DNA of 64,000 nt. It comes from JBBSAT01 sp044223665 (GTDB taxonomy: Bacteria > Myxococcota_A > Polyangia > Polyangiales > Sandaracinaceae). The first letter of the stretch is position 1; each line of letters opens with the position of its first letter. The stretch is taken from assembly GCA_044223665.1 (NCBI GenBank), contig JBGALT010000003.1, positions 1 through 64,000 of the forward strand, written 5' to 3'. Both the position numbers and the translations under genes were made by a program. Below, in pieces: positions 1 to 8,409 of the stretch. The notes beneath the pieces were generated by a model, which was not told the origin of the DNA, did no database searches, and saw nothing but the letters and a program-made list of their open reading frames with translations.

Positions 1-10
1 GGCCGGCTCC

Positions 11-57
11 GGATCCTCCGCCCACGCGGAGATCCTCCGCCCACGCGGAGATCGACC
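11..57 (+). repeat. Enlarged CRISPR repeat with a 19-bp internal duplication
   Basis: This repeat is 47 bp, not 28: the 19-bp segment between the two GATC tetramers of the normal repeat occurs twice in tandem with no spacer between. It is exactly the segment missing from the 9-bp repeat at 763-771. Confidence 0.9.
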
Positions 58-762
58 GTAGTCGCGGTCGGTCGATCCGTACTTGTCGAGCGGATCCTCC
101 GCCCACGCGGAGATCGACCCGGCGTGTGGTCCGGCACCGACGTCACCATCGGGGATCCTCCGCCCACGCGGAGATCGACCCGAGGTGACGTCGTCGGTCT
201 GCCCGCAGCTCGAGGATCCTCCGCCCACGCGGAGATCGACCCATGGAGGACAGGATGGCGAAGAAGAAGGATCCGGATCCTCCGCCCACGCGGAGATCGA
301 CCCTGGCCGACGCTCTTGTGGCCCGCCGCGAGACGGGATCCTCCGCCCACGCGGAGATCGACCCTCGATCGATCAGGTCGTGAACGCCTATCGCCGGGAT
401 CCTCCGCCCACGCGGAGATCGACCGTAGTAGCAGTGCCGGCACTCGCACACTTCCATGGATCCTCCGCCCACGCGGAGATCGACCGGTCGGCTCGGTCCT
501 GCTCCTCGGTCGTGTCCGGGATCCTCCGCCCACGCGGAGATCGACCGTCTTGGAGCTTCTGCACGCGACCCGCGGGCGTGGATCCTCCGCCCACGCGGAG
601 ATCGACCGTACTCCGCCGCGCGCAGGAGCGCGGCCACCTGGGATCCTCCGCCCACGCGGAGATCGACCCGAGATCGGCAACGTCTACACGTACAACGCGG
701 GGGATCCTCCGCCCACGCGGAGATCGACCCGCAGCAGCCGACGTTCGCGACCATGGACGCTC

Positions 763-771
763 GGATCGACC
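763..771 (+). repeat. Shrunken CRISPR repeat (GGATCGACC) with a 19-bp deletion
   Basis: Between 729 and 805 the array carries 75 bp, which resolves into two standard 33-bp spacers (730-762 and 772-804) around GGATCGACC. That 9-mer is the normal repeat with the 19 bp between its two GATC tetramers removed. The hairpin is lost, so Cas6 processing here should fail and the two flanking spacers may remain on one crRNA precursor (inference). Confidence 0.88.
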
Positions 772-1177
772 TCCGGCGCCTGCATCGTCGCGCAGTAGTA
801 GTTGGGATCCTCCGCCCACGCGGAGATCGAGCCCAGTCGCGCGCGGTGGCGCACGCGTGCACGCGGGATCCTCCGCCCACGCGGAGATCGACCCGAGGCC
901 GAGATCGCCGAGGCGAACGAGAGGATGGATCCTCCGTCCACGCGGAGATCGACCCAGATGGAGTTGCCGGTGTGGATCTCATCTGTGGGATCCTCCGCCC
1001 ACGCGGAGATCGACCCCCACAAGGGTAATCGTCCAAGGAAGCGGAAGCGGATCCTCCGCCCACGCGGAGATCGACCGTCGACCGTGACCTCGGCGGCCTC
1101 AGCAGGTGCGGATCACAACGCGCACGGTCTCGACGTCGTCACTGGCCCCGCTACCATCCCGGCCGGGAGGTGCCGCG

Positions 1178-1726
1178 ATGCTGGTGACGACGACGGCGGG
1201 GAAGCAGGGCGCGCTGCCCAAGGTCGTCGTGGTGCTCGACGCGGCCGAGATCGACGCGCTGCTCGCGGGCGGCACGCAGCGCTTCGTGGTGACGCTCGAC
1301 GAGGGCCCGATCGAGGTGGAGCTGCTCGCGAGCTCCACCTCGCCGACGACGCCCAAGCCCGCCGTCCGGCTGCGCGTGGCCGACGATGCGATCCGCGCGA
1401 GCCGCGTGGGCACGGTGACGCCGCTCTTCCCCGCCGCGATCCCGTTCACGCTCTCGCTCATGTGCAGCGCGCCCACGGCGGGCCCGGTGCGCATCGCGAA
1501 GGGGCTCACGTACGAGCGCGTCGACATGCGCGGGCCAGCGGCGCTCCCGAGCTCGCCTCCGCCCGATCGTCTGCCGCTCCGCGACCGCATCCTCATCGGT
1601 CTGGGCGTCGCGGCCGTCTTCGGCTTCCTCGGCGCGTTCCGGGAGCACGACGCGCCGCTGTACTGGCTCGTCGGCCTCGGCGGCGGGCTCTGGGCCGTCT
1701 TCGGCCCAGATCTCCGCAAGCGCTGA
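1178..1726 (+). CDS. Hypothetical membrane protein with C-terminal hairpin of two TM segments
   Basis: 182 residues. I recognise no family. Residues 1-130 are a soluble, beta-rich-looking region (VVVVLDAAEI, RFVVTLDEGP, IEVELLAS). A Pro/Ser linker follows, then two hydrophobic segments near 138-153 and 160-176 separated by a short charged loop, with a basic C-terminal RKR. The ATG at 1178 is preferred because GGGAGG lies 7 bases upstream; an in-frame GTG at 1106 would add 24 residues without a Shine-Dalgarno. The gene starts 100 bp after the last CRISPR repeat and is convergent with the coiled-coil gene at 1801-2131. Nothing links it functionally to the array. Confidence 0.75.
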   Translation: MLVTTTAGKQGALPKVVVVLDAAEIDALLAGGTQRFVVTLDEGPIEVELLASSTSPTTPKPAVRLRVADDAIRASRVGTVTPLFPAAIPFTLSLMCSAPTAGPVRIAKGLTYERVDMRGPAALPSSPPPDRLPLRDRILIGLGVAAVFGFLGAFREHDAPLYWLVGLGGGLWAVFGPDLRKR

Positions 1727-1800
1727 GACCCTCGTCGGCTCACCTCGTCGTCGTTCGACCCACGCAGGCGAGGCGGTCGTCGACGGCGCGCAGCGAACGG

Positions 1801-2131
1801 TCAGCCCGTGCCGCGCCGCTCGAGGGTCTCGACGCGCGCGCAGATCGTCGACGTCGGCCGCGAGATCGCGATCGCGGGACGCCAGCGTGCGGACGAACTT
1901 CGACACGAACGTCTGCTGGCCCGCGAGGTCACGCAGCGCATGCTCCACGTGGCCGAGGCGCTCGTTGGTCGAGTCGAGTCGTTCGTTCACGTCGTCCAGC
2001 CGCCCGTTCGCCACGTCCAATCGCTCGTTCGTCTTCGCGATCTCGGCCCGCAGATCGACGCGCGTCGTGACGATCTCGTCGCGAATCTGGCGAAGCACTT
2101 GGAGCGTGAGGTCTGTCGTTTCTTCGGTCAT
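1801..2131 (-). pseudogene. Small coiled-coil protein gene with probable 2-bp frameshift near its end
   Basis: From ATG 2131 the frame encodes a heptad-rich helix: MTEETTDLTLQVLRQIRDE, then repeated NERLD/VNERLD units and a GHVEHALRDL segment, as in short myxobacterial proteins that start with a QIRDE-type helix. In the sequence as given the frame runs on, antisense to the neighbouring gene, to about 1151. If one CG dinucleotide is restored in the CG tract at 1832-1840 the protein instead ends RVETLERRGTG with a TGA at 1801, a natural continuation of the heptads. I therefore read it as a roughly 110-residue protein with a frameshift or sequencing error. Function unknown. Confidence 0.5.
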
Positions 2132-2195
2132 GGCGCGGGCGACGGAGCCGCCGATCGCGGACTGACGCACATTCTAGCGCGTCAGCGCGCCCTGA

Positions 2196-4742
2196 TCATC
2201 GCAGGACGATGCGAATCGCGCGGTCGGCTTCGCCGCCGGTGACGACGAGCGTCGCCGTCCCGTCGAGCACGAGGGTGCCCGGGCCCACGACGTCGACCGC
2301 GCCGCTCGTGATCGTCACGGGCGCGCCGTTCCACGTCGCGGCCGCCGCCGCGCCGCTCCAGCCGTTGGCCGTCCAGGCGTAGGCGAGCGCGCCCTCGGTG
2401 AAGCTCGCGCTCCCCGGGCCATAGAGCCAGATCTCGCGGTCGTCGCCCACGCTCGCGAGCGTGACGGCGCTCGAGCCGGCGACCACGTCGCGCACCGTGT
2501 CGACCTCGGGCGGGAGCGCGACGATCATCGCGCCTTCGGGCACGAAGGCCGGGATCTCCGTCACCGGCGCCGCGATCGACATCGCCGTGCCCGTCGACGT
2601 CACCGGCGCGCCCCCGAGCAGCGGCCGATAGGTGCCCGGCGGCAGCGTCACCATGCGCGAGGTCGCGCCCTCGGTCACGACCGGCGCCACGTAGATCGAC
2701 GGTCCGAGCACGTACTCGTCCGTCATCGACCAGCCCGGCGCGAAGTCCGGGTGCTCGTAGGCGATCGGCCGGAAGATCGGTGCTCCGCTCACCGTGCTCT
2801 CGTCCGCGAGCGCGCGCAGGTACGGGAAGAGCTGCTGGTGCACGCGCGCCCACCGCCCGAAGTGCGCGATCGTCTCGGCGTCGTGGTTCCACTGCCAGTT
2901 CTGCGTCGTGAGCCGACCGTGGTGCGTGCGCATGACCGGGCTGAGCGCGCCGAGCTCGGTCCAGCGGAAGAAGAGCTCGCGGCTCGTGGGGTCGGTGCCC
3001 GTCGAGACGTAGCCACCGATGTCGCTGCCGTAGTACGGAAAGCCGGTCATCCCGAGGCCGATGCCCATCGGGATCACGCTCGGGAAGCCATCGCCTTCGG
3101 CCCAGTCGGTCGTCTGGTCCCCGGCCCACACGACCTGCACCACCGGCTGCGAGCGCAGGTAGGCCGCTCGCACGAACCACACGCGATCGACGCCGTCGCC
3201 GATCGAGTCGAGCAGCTCGCGGTTCGCGCGCTGCCACGCGAGCGGATAGAGGTTGTGCGCCGTCATGGCGTCCTCGCCCGAAGCGAGCCGCGCGTCGGTC
3301 GGGAGCCACTCGGCGAAGTCCGCCATCCAGCCATCGGAGCCGGCGGTGATCTGCGCGCGCATCACGTCCTCGGCCCACTGGGTGGCCGTCGGGCTCGAGA
3401 AGTCGACCAGCGACGTGTTGGTGAACGTCGCGCCCGTGAACGTGTAGGGCGTGCCGTCGTCGTGGTGGATCGAGTAGCCCATCGCGAGCGCCTCGTCGTA
3501 GACGTCGGCGCCCATCACGAGGAAGCTGTTGTTGTAGGTCAGGAACGCGTAGCCCTCGTCGTGCAGCTCGTCCGCGAGCGTCTCGAAGTCGGGGTAGAGC
3601 GTGCGATCGATGTTCCAGTCCTCGTCGAGCGCGTAGCCGAGGTTCGCCGGCTGCTCGGCGCCGCCACGGAAGTCCTCGGTCCAGATCGCCGAGACGGGCA
3701 CGTCGCTCGTGCGCGCGAGCGCGGCGACGTCGCGGACCTCCTCTGAGCCGTGGATCGCGTCGAGCCAGGGCGCGAGCACGGTGTCGGGCGGCGTCGTGGG
3801 GCGTCCCACGAGCTCCGTCAGCGCACGCACGCCTTCGGCCGGGCTCGCCGCGTCCAGCAAGTAGAGATCGAGGTCGTCCTCCCACGCCTCGATGCGGACC
3901 GCGTCGGTGCTCTCCGAGCACATCTCGAAGATCGAGCGGTAGGGCGTGTCGAGCATCATCGCGTAGCCCGCGCTCGAGACGAACATCGGCATCGGCGTGT
4001 GCGTCGAGTGGCGACGGCCCTGGAGCGGATAGCCGGAGTACGACTCGTCGGGGCGCTTTCCGATACCGTCTTCCTCGACCCAGATCGGGATCGTCTGGCC
4101 GCGGTGGTCGACGTCGAAGCTCTGGCCCCCGAAGCCGAGGAAGTGCTCGCTCGCGCCGCACGCGTAGGCGAACGAGACGCGATCGAGCGCGGCGTCCATC
4201 GTGTGCACGTGCAGGCGCAGGCCGTGCGCGCCGGAGGCCGAGATCTCGAGCGTCGCGACGGGCGCCCCGTCCTCGGCCACGAGCGGCAGCGTGAGCGGCG
4301 CGCTCGAGGTCGGCGCGAGCACGCGCGCGATGCCACGCCAGGGCACGTCGGTCGTGTCCGTGATGCGGAACTGACCGAAGCTCGTCGCGAAGGTCGCGGT
4401 GCCGTCGCGCACGGCCATGCCGACGTGCGGTGACGCGTCCGGATCGCCGGGCCCGTTGCCGCCGGGCAGACCTCCGAGGATCGTGGAGCCGTCGGCGCGC
4501 GTGACGGTGAGCGCGCCGGTCGCGCCGGCGACGTGGACGTGGAAGCCGTTCACGTCGGCATCGACGTCGGCCGGAGGCGGCCCGAGCACGTCCATCGTGA
4601 CGACGGCGTCCACCGGCGCGTCGACGGCGCCGTCGGCGCTGCCACCGTCTTCGACGGCGGCATCCGGCGTGTCTTGCGGCGTCGACGGGCAGGCGACGAG
4701 GAAGAGGGCGGCGAGCGAAGCGAGGCGGCGTCGGAAGCGCAT
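2196..4742 (-). CDS. Exported GH31 family glycosidase (alpha-glucosidase/sulfoquinovosidase-like lipoprotein)
   Basis: 848 residues. The N-terminus is a lipoprotein signal (RFRRRLASLAALFLVAC, Cys18) followed by an Asp/Ala/Gly-rich linker. Next come a beta-sandwich region and a TIM barrel with GH31 hallmarks: the nucleophile motif GWMADFAEWLP (Asp475), the acid/base block WAGDQTTDW (Asp542) and GMTGFPYYGSDIGGY. The WMADF...LPTD and WAGDQ...DW spellings are closest to the YihQ sulfoquinovosidase branch of GH31, but the barrel's substrate-side QDW...R..W region reads TEDFRGG, so the substrate is open. The predicted role is hydrolysis of alpha-linked sugars at the cell surface or periplasm. A GTG at 4760 would add six residues; ATG 4742 directly precedes the signal peptide. 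The neighbour upstream on the same strand is another lipoprotein gene. Confidence 0.85.
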   Translation of the reverse strand: MRFRRRLASLAALFLVACPSTPQDTPDAAVEDGGSADGAVDAPVDAVVTMDVLGPPPADVDADVNGFHVHVAGATGALTVTRADGSTILGGLPGGNGPGDPDASPHVGMAVRDGTATFATSFGQFRITDTTDVPWRGIARVLAPTSSAPLTLPLVAEDGAPVATLEISASGAHGLRLHVHTMDAALDRVSFAYACGASEHFLGFGGQSFDVDHRGQTIPIWVEEDGIGKRPDESYSGYPLQGRRHSTHTPMPMFVSSAGYAMMLDTPYRSIFEMCSESTDAVRIEAWEDDLDLYLLDAASPAEGVRALTELVGRPTTPPDTVLAPWLDAIHGSEEVRDVAALARTSDVPVSAIWTEDFRGGAEQPANLGYALDEDWNIDRTLYPDFETLADELHDEGYAFLTYNNSFLVMGADVYDEALAMGYSIHHDDGTPYTFTGATFTNTSLVDFSSPTATQWAEDVMRAQITAGSDGWMADFAEWLPTDARLASGEDAMTAHNLYPLAWQRANRELLDSIGDGVDRVWFVRAAYLRSQPVVQVVWAGDQTTDWAEGDGFPSVIPMGIGLGMTGFPYYGSDIGGYVSTGTDPTSRELFFRWTELGALSPVMRTHHGRLTTQNWQWNHDAETIAHFGRWARVHQQLFPYLRALADESTVSGAPIFRPIAYEHPDFAPGWSMTDEYVLGPSIYVAPVVTEGATSRMVTLPPGTYRPLLGGAPVTSTGTAMSIAAPVTEIPAFVPEGAMIVALPPEVDTVRDVVAGSSAVTLASVGDDREIWLYGPGSASFTEGALAYAWTANGWSGAAAAATWNGAPVTITSGAVDVVGPGTLVLDGTATLVVTGGEADRAIRIVLR

Positions 4743-4781
4743 CCCGCCAACGTAGACCACCGCGAGGCTCGGGGGAACCGA

Positions 4782-6110
4782 TCAGGGATCGAGCGCGTCG
4801 CTCGCGGCGATCGTCGTCGAGATCGGCGCCATCGTCATGCACGTGTCGGTGGGCGAGAGCGCCTCGAGGCCTAGGAAGGGGCGGTAGAAGAGCTCTTCGT
4901 CGCAGCGCACGCCGAAGTCGGCGAGGTTCACGTAGAGCGACTGCACGCGATCGGTGACGATCAGCACGCGGCCGTCGGTGGGCGCGCCGTAGGCGAAGAG
5001 CTCGCGCACCGCGTTGCGCAGGTTCGTCGTGGTGTGACGCGCGTAGGGATCGACCAGGATCGCGCTCTCCGGCACCGCGTAGGTCTGCATCAGGTAGCGC
5101 TTCATCTCGATCGCCTCGCTGTAGACGGTGCGATCCGGGTGCACGTGGCCGCCGCTCAGGAGGAAGAAGGGCGCGAGGTGCGCCTGCCAGCGCGCGACCG
5201 CGAGATCCACGCGCGCCGCGCCCGCCGGGTTGAGCGCGGTCACCGCGTCGGTCGGCCCCTGGCCCGGCACCAGCAGCGCGACGTACGGGAAGCTCGCCCA
5301 GTCGGTCGCCTCCATCGCGGCGATCGCGGCCGCGTTCTCGCCCGTCGTGATCGGCTCGTAGCGCACGGCCTCGTCGCGCCCGGCGCCGAGCATGGCCGCG
5401 ACGGTCACGCGCTCGAGCGGCTGCCACCACGCGCTCGTCGCCTGCGTCGCTGCGTCGTGCACGATCGGCCCGAGCATCGCCGCCGGCAGCTCGGAAGCGG
5501 CGAAGCGGTCGAAGGCAGCCGCGAGATTCACGCTCGACTCGGTGAGCGCCGTGCGGATCAGCGTGGTGTCGTCGTCGCCGCGCTCGACGTAGCGCTCGAA
5601 GCGGAGCGAGGCCCGCAGCTCGGCCGCCACCTCGTCGTCGAAGCCCGCCGTCCCCAGCGCGGCGATCGTCGCTTCGATCGCCGCCGCCTCGTCGTGCACG
5701 AGCGCGGTGCGCACGCAGGCGGCATCGCAGCTCGCGACGTCGGCGCCCGTGAGCGCGGTCCTCCGTGCACCCGTGATCGCGGTGAGCGCCGGGTCGGCGG
5801 CGAGCGAGGCGGCGACGCCCGGCAGCGTCTCGAGCACGGTGAGCACGTAGTGCTCGCGATCGGCGATGGGACTGCCCGTCGAGAGCGCGAGGTGCGCGGG
5901 CACCGCGAAGGGCGGAGGCACTGAGAGCGTGCAGGGCGCGATCGAGCTCGCGGTGAAGCCGCCGTCGACGCCTGCGTCACGTTCCGCGCGCGGCGCATCG
6001 ACGCCCACGTCCTCCGCGGCGACCACCGCCGCGTCCTGCGACGCCGCCGGTGGCGCCGAGCACGCGGTCAGCAGCGCGAGGACGAGGGTGCTCGAGTGGA
6101 TGGAGCGCAT
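4782..6110 (-). CDS. Lipoprotein with C-terminal DUF218 (YdcF/SanA-like) domain
   Basis: 442 residues from ATG 6110. A short signal ends in the lipobox LLTAC and is followed by an Asp/Ala-rich linker. Residues about 60-260 are an Ala-rich helical region of unknown family with paired Cys (CDAAC). The C-terminal part carries the DUF218 pattern: ALLVPGQGP, ARVDLAVARW, FFLLSGGHVHP, SEAIEMKRYLM, then VDPYARHTTTNLRNAVREL. DUF218 proteins are linked to envelope processes such as vancomycin sensitivity (SanA), but their reaction is not established. Divergent from the lipoprotein gene at 6287; the GH31 gene follows on the same strand after 39 bp, so the two may be co-transcribed. Confidence 0.8.
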   Translation of the reverse strand: MRSIHSSTLVLALLTACSAPPAASQDAAVVAAEDVGVDAPRAERDAGVDGGFTASSIAPCTLSVPPPFAVPAHLALSTGSPIADREHYVLTVLETLPGVAASLAADPALTAITGARRTALTGADVASCDAACVRTALVHDEAAAIEATIAALGTAGFDDEVAAELRASLRFERYVERGDDDTTLIRTALTESSVNLAAAFDRFAASELPAAMLGPIVHDAATQATSAWWQPLERVTVAAMLGAGRDEAVRYEPITTGENAAAIAAMEATDWASFPYVALLVPGQGPTDAVTALNPAGAARVDLAVARWQAHLAPFFLLSGGHVHPDRTVYSEAIEMKRYLMQTYAVPESAILVDPYARHTTTNLRNAVRELFAYGAPTDGRVLIVTDRVQSLYVNLADFGVRCDEELFYRPFLGLEALSPTDTCMTMAPISTTIAASDALDP

Positions 6111-6286
6111 CGCGCGCCAGGATAGCGCCCGGAAGTGACGGCACGTCGTCGATCGGGCCACGATCGAGGCATCGTGCATCGCATCGAGGTGCAGAGGTGC
6201 GGCGCGCGATCACACCCCGAAGTGGCCTCTCGTTTGCCGACTCGCGGCGCCCAGGCGCACGATGGCACGATGCGCGAAGGAGCCTC

Positions 6287-7618
6287 GTGATCCGATCTCA
6301 CCGTCTCTCGTGGGCCCTCGTCGTCGCCGCTGCCGCGTCGATCTCGGGGTGTCCAACCTCCTACGACATCGACGCCCCGATCGACGCCGCGATCGATCCG
6401 AACGCGATCGATGGCAGCGTCGACGCGGCGGGCGATCCGGGCGATGGCGCGGCGCCCGACGATACGGGCACCGTCGTGGACGCGAGCCGGTCGTGGCCCG
6501 ACGCTGCGATTCCGAGTGACGAGCCCGACGTCGCGCCCGACGCGCGTCCGAGCGACGACCCGAGCGCGAGCGGATGGATCGATCCCCCTGTGATCGGCGC
6601 AGACCAGGACTGCTGCTCCACCGGTGCCCGCGTCGATCTCGCCACGGAGGACGCCGATCTGAGCGACGGCGGCCCCCCGTCGCTCGCATGGGACGGCGAC
6701 GAGTGGATCCTCACGTGGCCCGGGCCGAACGGCACGGTGATGCGCCACCTCGATGCGAGCGCACAGCCGATCAGCCCCCGGACCGCTCTCGGCACGCTCG
6801 TGATGCCGAGCGCGTGGGGCCACCACCAGCTCGCCGGCTGGACCGCGAGCGGCGAGCAGCAGTTCGCGCTCTCGTTCTTCGATCGCAACGGGGCGCAGAT
6901 CGGCTCCAGCGAGGCGACGCGGGCGTCCCTCCACCCCGTCGAAGTGACCCGGCACGCCGCGATCCACGGCTGGGCGACCATGGCGTTCTTCCGTCCTGCG
7001 GGCTCCGACGCGGTTCGCCACTCGCTCGTGACGCGGACCGACGGGCAGACGAGCGTCGAGCTCGACCTCGGGCGTGCGGAGCCCTACGGCGGCGGCGTCC
7101 TCGCCGGCATCGTGTCGGTCGCGAGCCGGCTGGTCACCTACGACAACGACGCCTCCACCACGACGGTGCGCGTGCTCGCCGATGCCGGGTTGGTCGCCAG
7201 CGCGCCGATCGTGCTCGACGTAGGCGGCTATGCGTCCGCCGCTCGGCTGCGCGACACGGTCTTTCTCGCCGTCACGCCCGATCGGAGCGCCGGCCAGGGC
7301 TTCGTGCTCGACCCGTTCGCGGGCACCGTCGGAGCCGCCACGAGCATCGGACCGATCGCTGGCTACTTCCGCATGGCCGGTGACGACGTCGGAGGAACCG
7401 TCGGCGCCTGCTACATGGATGGCAATACGGTCCGCTTCGCGCTCTTCGGGCCGACGGGCACGCCGCTCGGACGCTCGATCTCCCTCTCGCCGAGCTACTC
7501 CGGCATCCCGTCGTGCGCGATCGGGAGCGCTTCACAGGATACGTACGTCGTCGCCTGGTACGGGCCATCCGTCGCGCGCGGCAACATCCACGCGACCGTA
7601 GTGCACGTCGGTCGTTGA
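6287..7618 (+). CDS. Lipoprotein of unknown function, beta-propeller-like
   Basis: 443 residues. GTG 6287 has GAAGGAG four bases upstream and opens a lipoprotein signal ending SISGC (Cys22). Then comes a linker of about 90 residues rich in Asp, Ala and Pro, a CC pair (QDCCSTGARVDL), and a body made of recurring beta-type segments such as LAWDGDEWILTWPG and QQFALSFFDRNG, the look of extracytoplasmic propeller proteins common in myxobacteria. No catalytic motif is recognised. Alone on its strand; the 176-bp gap to the divergent gene at 6110 should hold both promoters. Confidence 0.7.
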   Translation: MIRSHRLSWALVVAAAASISGCPTSYDIDAPIDAAIDPNAIDGSVDAAGDPGDGAAPDDTGTVVDASRSWPDAAIPSDEPDVAPDARPSDDPSASGWIDPPVIGADQDCCSTGARVDLATEDADLSDGGPPSLAWDGDEWILTWPGPNGTVMRHLDASAQPISPRTALGTLVMPSAWGHHQLAGWTASGEQQFALSFFDRNGAQIGSSEATRASLHPVEVTRHAAIHGWATMAFFRPAGSDAVRHSLVTRTDGQTSVELDLGRAEPYGGGVLAGIVSVASRLVTYDNDASTTTVRVLADAGLVASAPIVLDVGGYASAARLRDTVFLAVTPDRSAGQGFVLDPFAGTVGAATSIGPIAGYFRMAGDDVGGTVGACYMDGNTVRFALFGPTGTPLGRSISLSPSYSGIPSCAIGSASQDTYVVAWYGPSVARGNIHATVVHVGR

Positions 7619-7671
7619 CGAGTGACCGCGTCGATCGCGTGGGTCGTGACGGAGCGCGGTCGCTCGAGCGC

Positions 7672-8409
7672 TCAGGCCACGCGCGCGTGCGCGATCGCGA
7701 CGAAGTCCGAGCCGCGCCCCACGCCGATCGCGGCGACGCAGCGCTGGGCGTTCGAGGCGGGGAGCGCGCGCACGCCTTCGCTCGCGAGGCCCGGCTCGTC
7801 GGCGGTCTCGATCACCACCTGCGCGCTCGGATCGCCGATCGCGCAGCCGATCGAGACCAGGCGCAGCGTCAGCTCTTCGCCTCGGCCGATCGCGGCCAGG
7901 CGTGCGCTCGGCGCGCGCCAGACGAGGAAGCGCCGCTCGTCCTGGGCGACGACGCGCAGGCCCCCGAACGAAGGATCGGTGGGGAGCAGATCCGGGAGCG
8001 CCAGCGGCGCCGGGGCCGCTGCATCCGAGGCGAGCGTGAGCTCGATCGGCGCCGGCTCGATCGGTGTCGGGTCGGCCGGCCGCGCTTCCGAGCGCACGGG
8101 CTCCGCCGCGGCCGCCGTCTCCGCTGCTTCGTGCACCGGCTCGGCCTCCACGGGCACCACCACCGGCGGCGGAGGCCGGCTCGGGCGCTCGCTCCGCCCA
8201 CGCATCACGCTGACCACGCGCCCGATCCCGTCACCGAGCAGCCGCCGCGCGCGCGCGAGCGCGCCGCCCCGCTCGTGTCCGTCGGCCTCGTCGAGCGCGC
8301 GCACGAGCGACGCGCGATCCATCCACTCCGCGCCCGCGATGTCGCGACGCTCCGCCTCCGCGATGAGCTCCTGCATCGGCATCCGGGCTCGATCCTTGTG
8401 CGTCGTCAT
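7672..8409 (-). CDS. Rho_N/SAP-like N-terminal helix protein, DUF4912-like
   Basis: 245 residues. The start resembles a Rho-N or SAP-type helical module (MPMQELIAEAERRDI, then MDRASLVRALDEAD). A basic stretch, a long Pro/Val/Glu/Ala-rich linker (about 75-140) and a C-terminal globular part follow, the latter containing RRFLVWRAPSARL and LRLVSIGCAIGDPS. The order Rho-N-like helix, linker, then a domain with an L.V.W motif fits DUF4912 proteins, but this is a weak resemblance. The ATG overlaps the ribF stop (ATGA), so the two genes are translationally coupled and the product may be made with riboflavin kinase without sharing its function. Confidence 0.6.
   Translation of the reverse strand: MTTHKDRARMPMQELIAEAERRDIAGAEWMDRASLVRALDEADGHERGGALARARRLLGDGIGRVVSVMRGRSERPSRPPPPVVVPVEAEPVHEAAETAAAAEPVRSEARPADPTPIEPAPIELTLASDAAAPAPLALPDLLPTDPSFGGLRVVAQDERRFLVWRAPSARLAAIGRGEELTLRLVSIGCAIGDPSAQVVIETADEPGLASEGVRALPASNAQRCVAAIGVGRGSDFVAIAHARVA

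Larger units (their letters stand above)
11..1076 (+). CRISPR. CRISPR array, type I-E-like, 18 repeats and 17 spacers
   Basis: A 28-bp repeat beginning GGATCCTCCG and ending GCGGAGATCGACC recurs every 61 bp. It holds a CTCCGC/GCGGAG hairpin with a CCAC loop. Repeat starts: 11 (enlarged), 92, 153, 214, 275, 336, 397, 458, 519, 580, 641, 702, 763 (shrunken), 805, 866, 927, 988, 1049. Sixteen of the 17 spacers are 33 bp; the first, 58-91, is 34 bp. The 28+33 geometry, the short stem and the GATNNACC-like 3' end match type I-E repeats, which suggests transcription rightward with the leader to the left. Repeat 805 (GAGC for GACC) and repeat 927 (one C to T) are variants, as expected toward the leader-distal end. 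The 10 bp before position 11 may be spacer, so the array may continue left. No cas gene is in the window. Confidence 0.97.

Noticed and set aside
83..1087. Long open frames of more than 300 codons through the CRISPR array on both strands
   Set aside because: They arise because the 61-bp unit contains no stop in several frames; the products are repeats of the array translation, not genes.
1741..1762. GTTCGACCC stretch resembling a tRNA T-loop
   Set aside because: No matching acceptor, D or anticodon arms nearby.
1151..1800. Continuation of the coiled-coil gene's frame toward 1151
   Set aside because: Runs antisense to the convergent gene at 1178-1726 and loses the heptad pattern, so it is more likely a result of the frameshift.
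2182..5430. 1082-codon Arg-rich frame on the minus strand
   Set aside because: Spans two real genes in another frame, with Arg/Ala/Gly-rich translation typical of shifted reading in a GC-rich genome.
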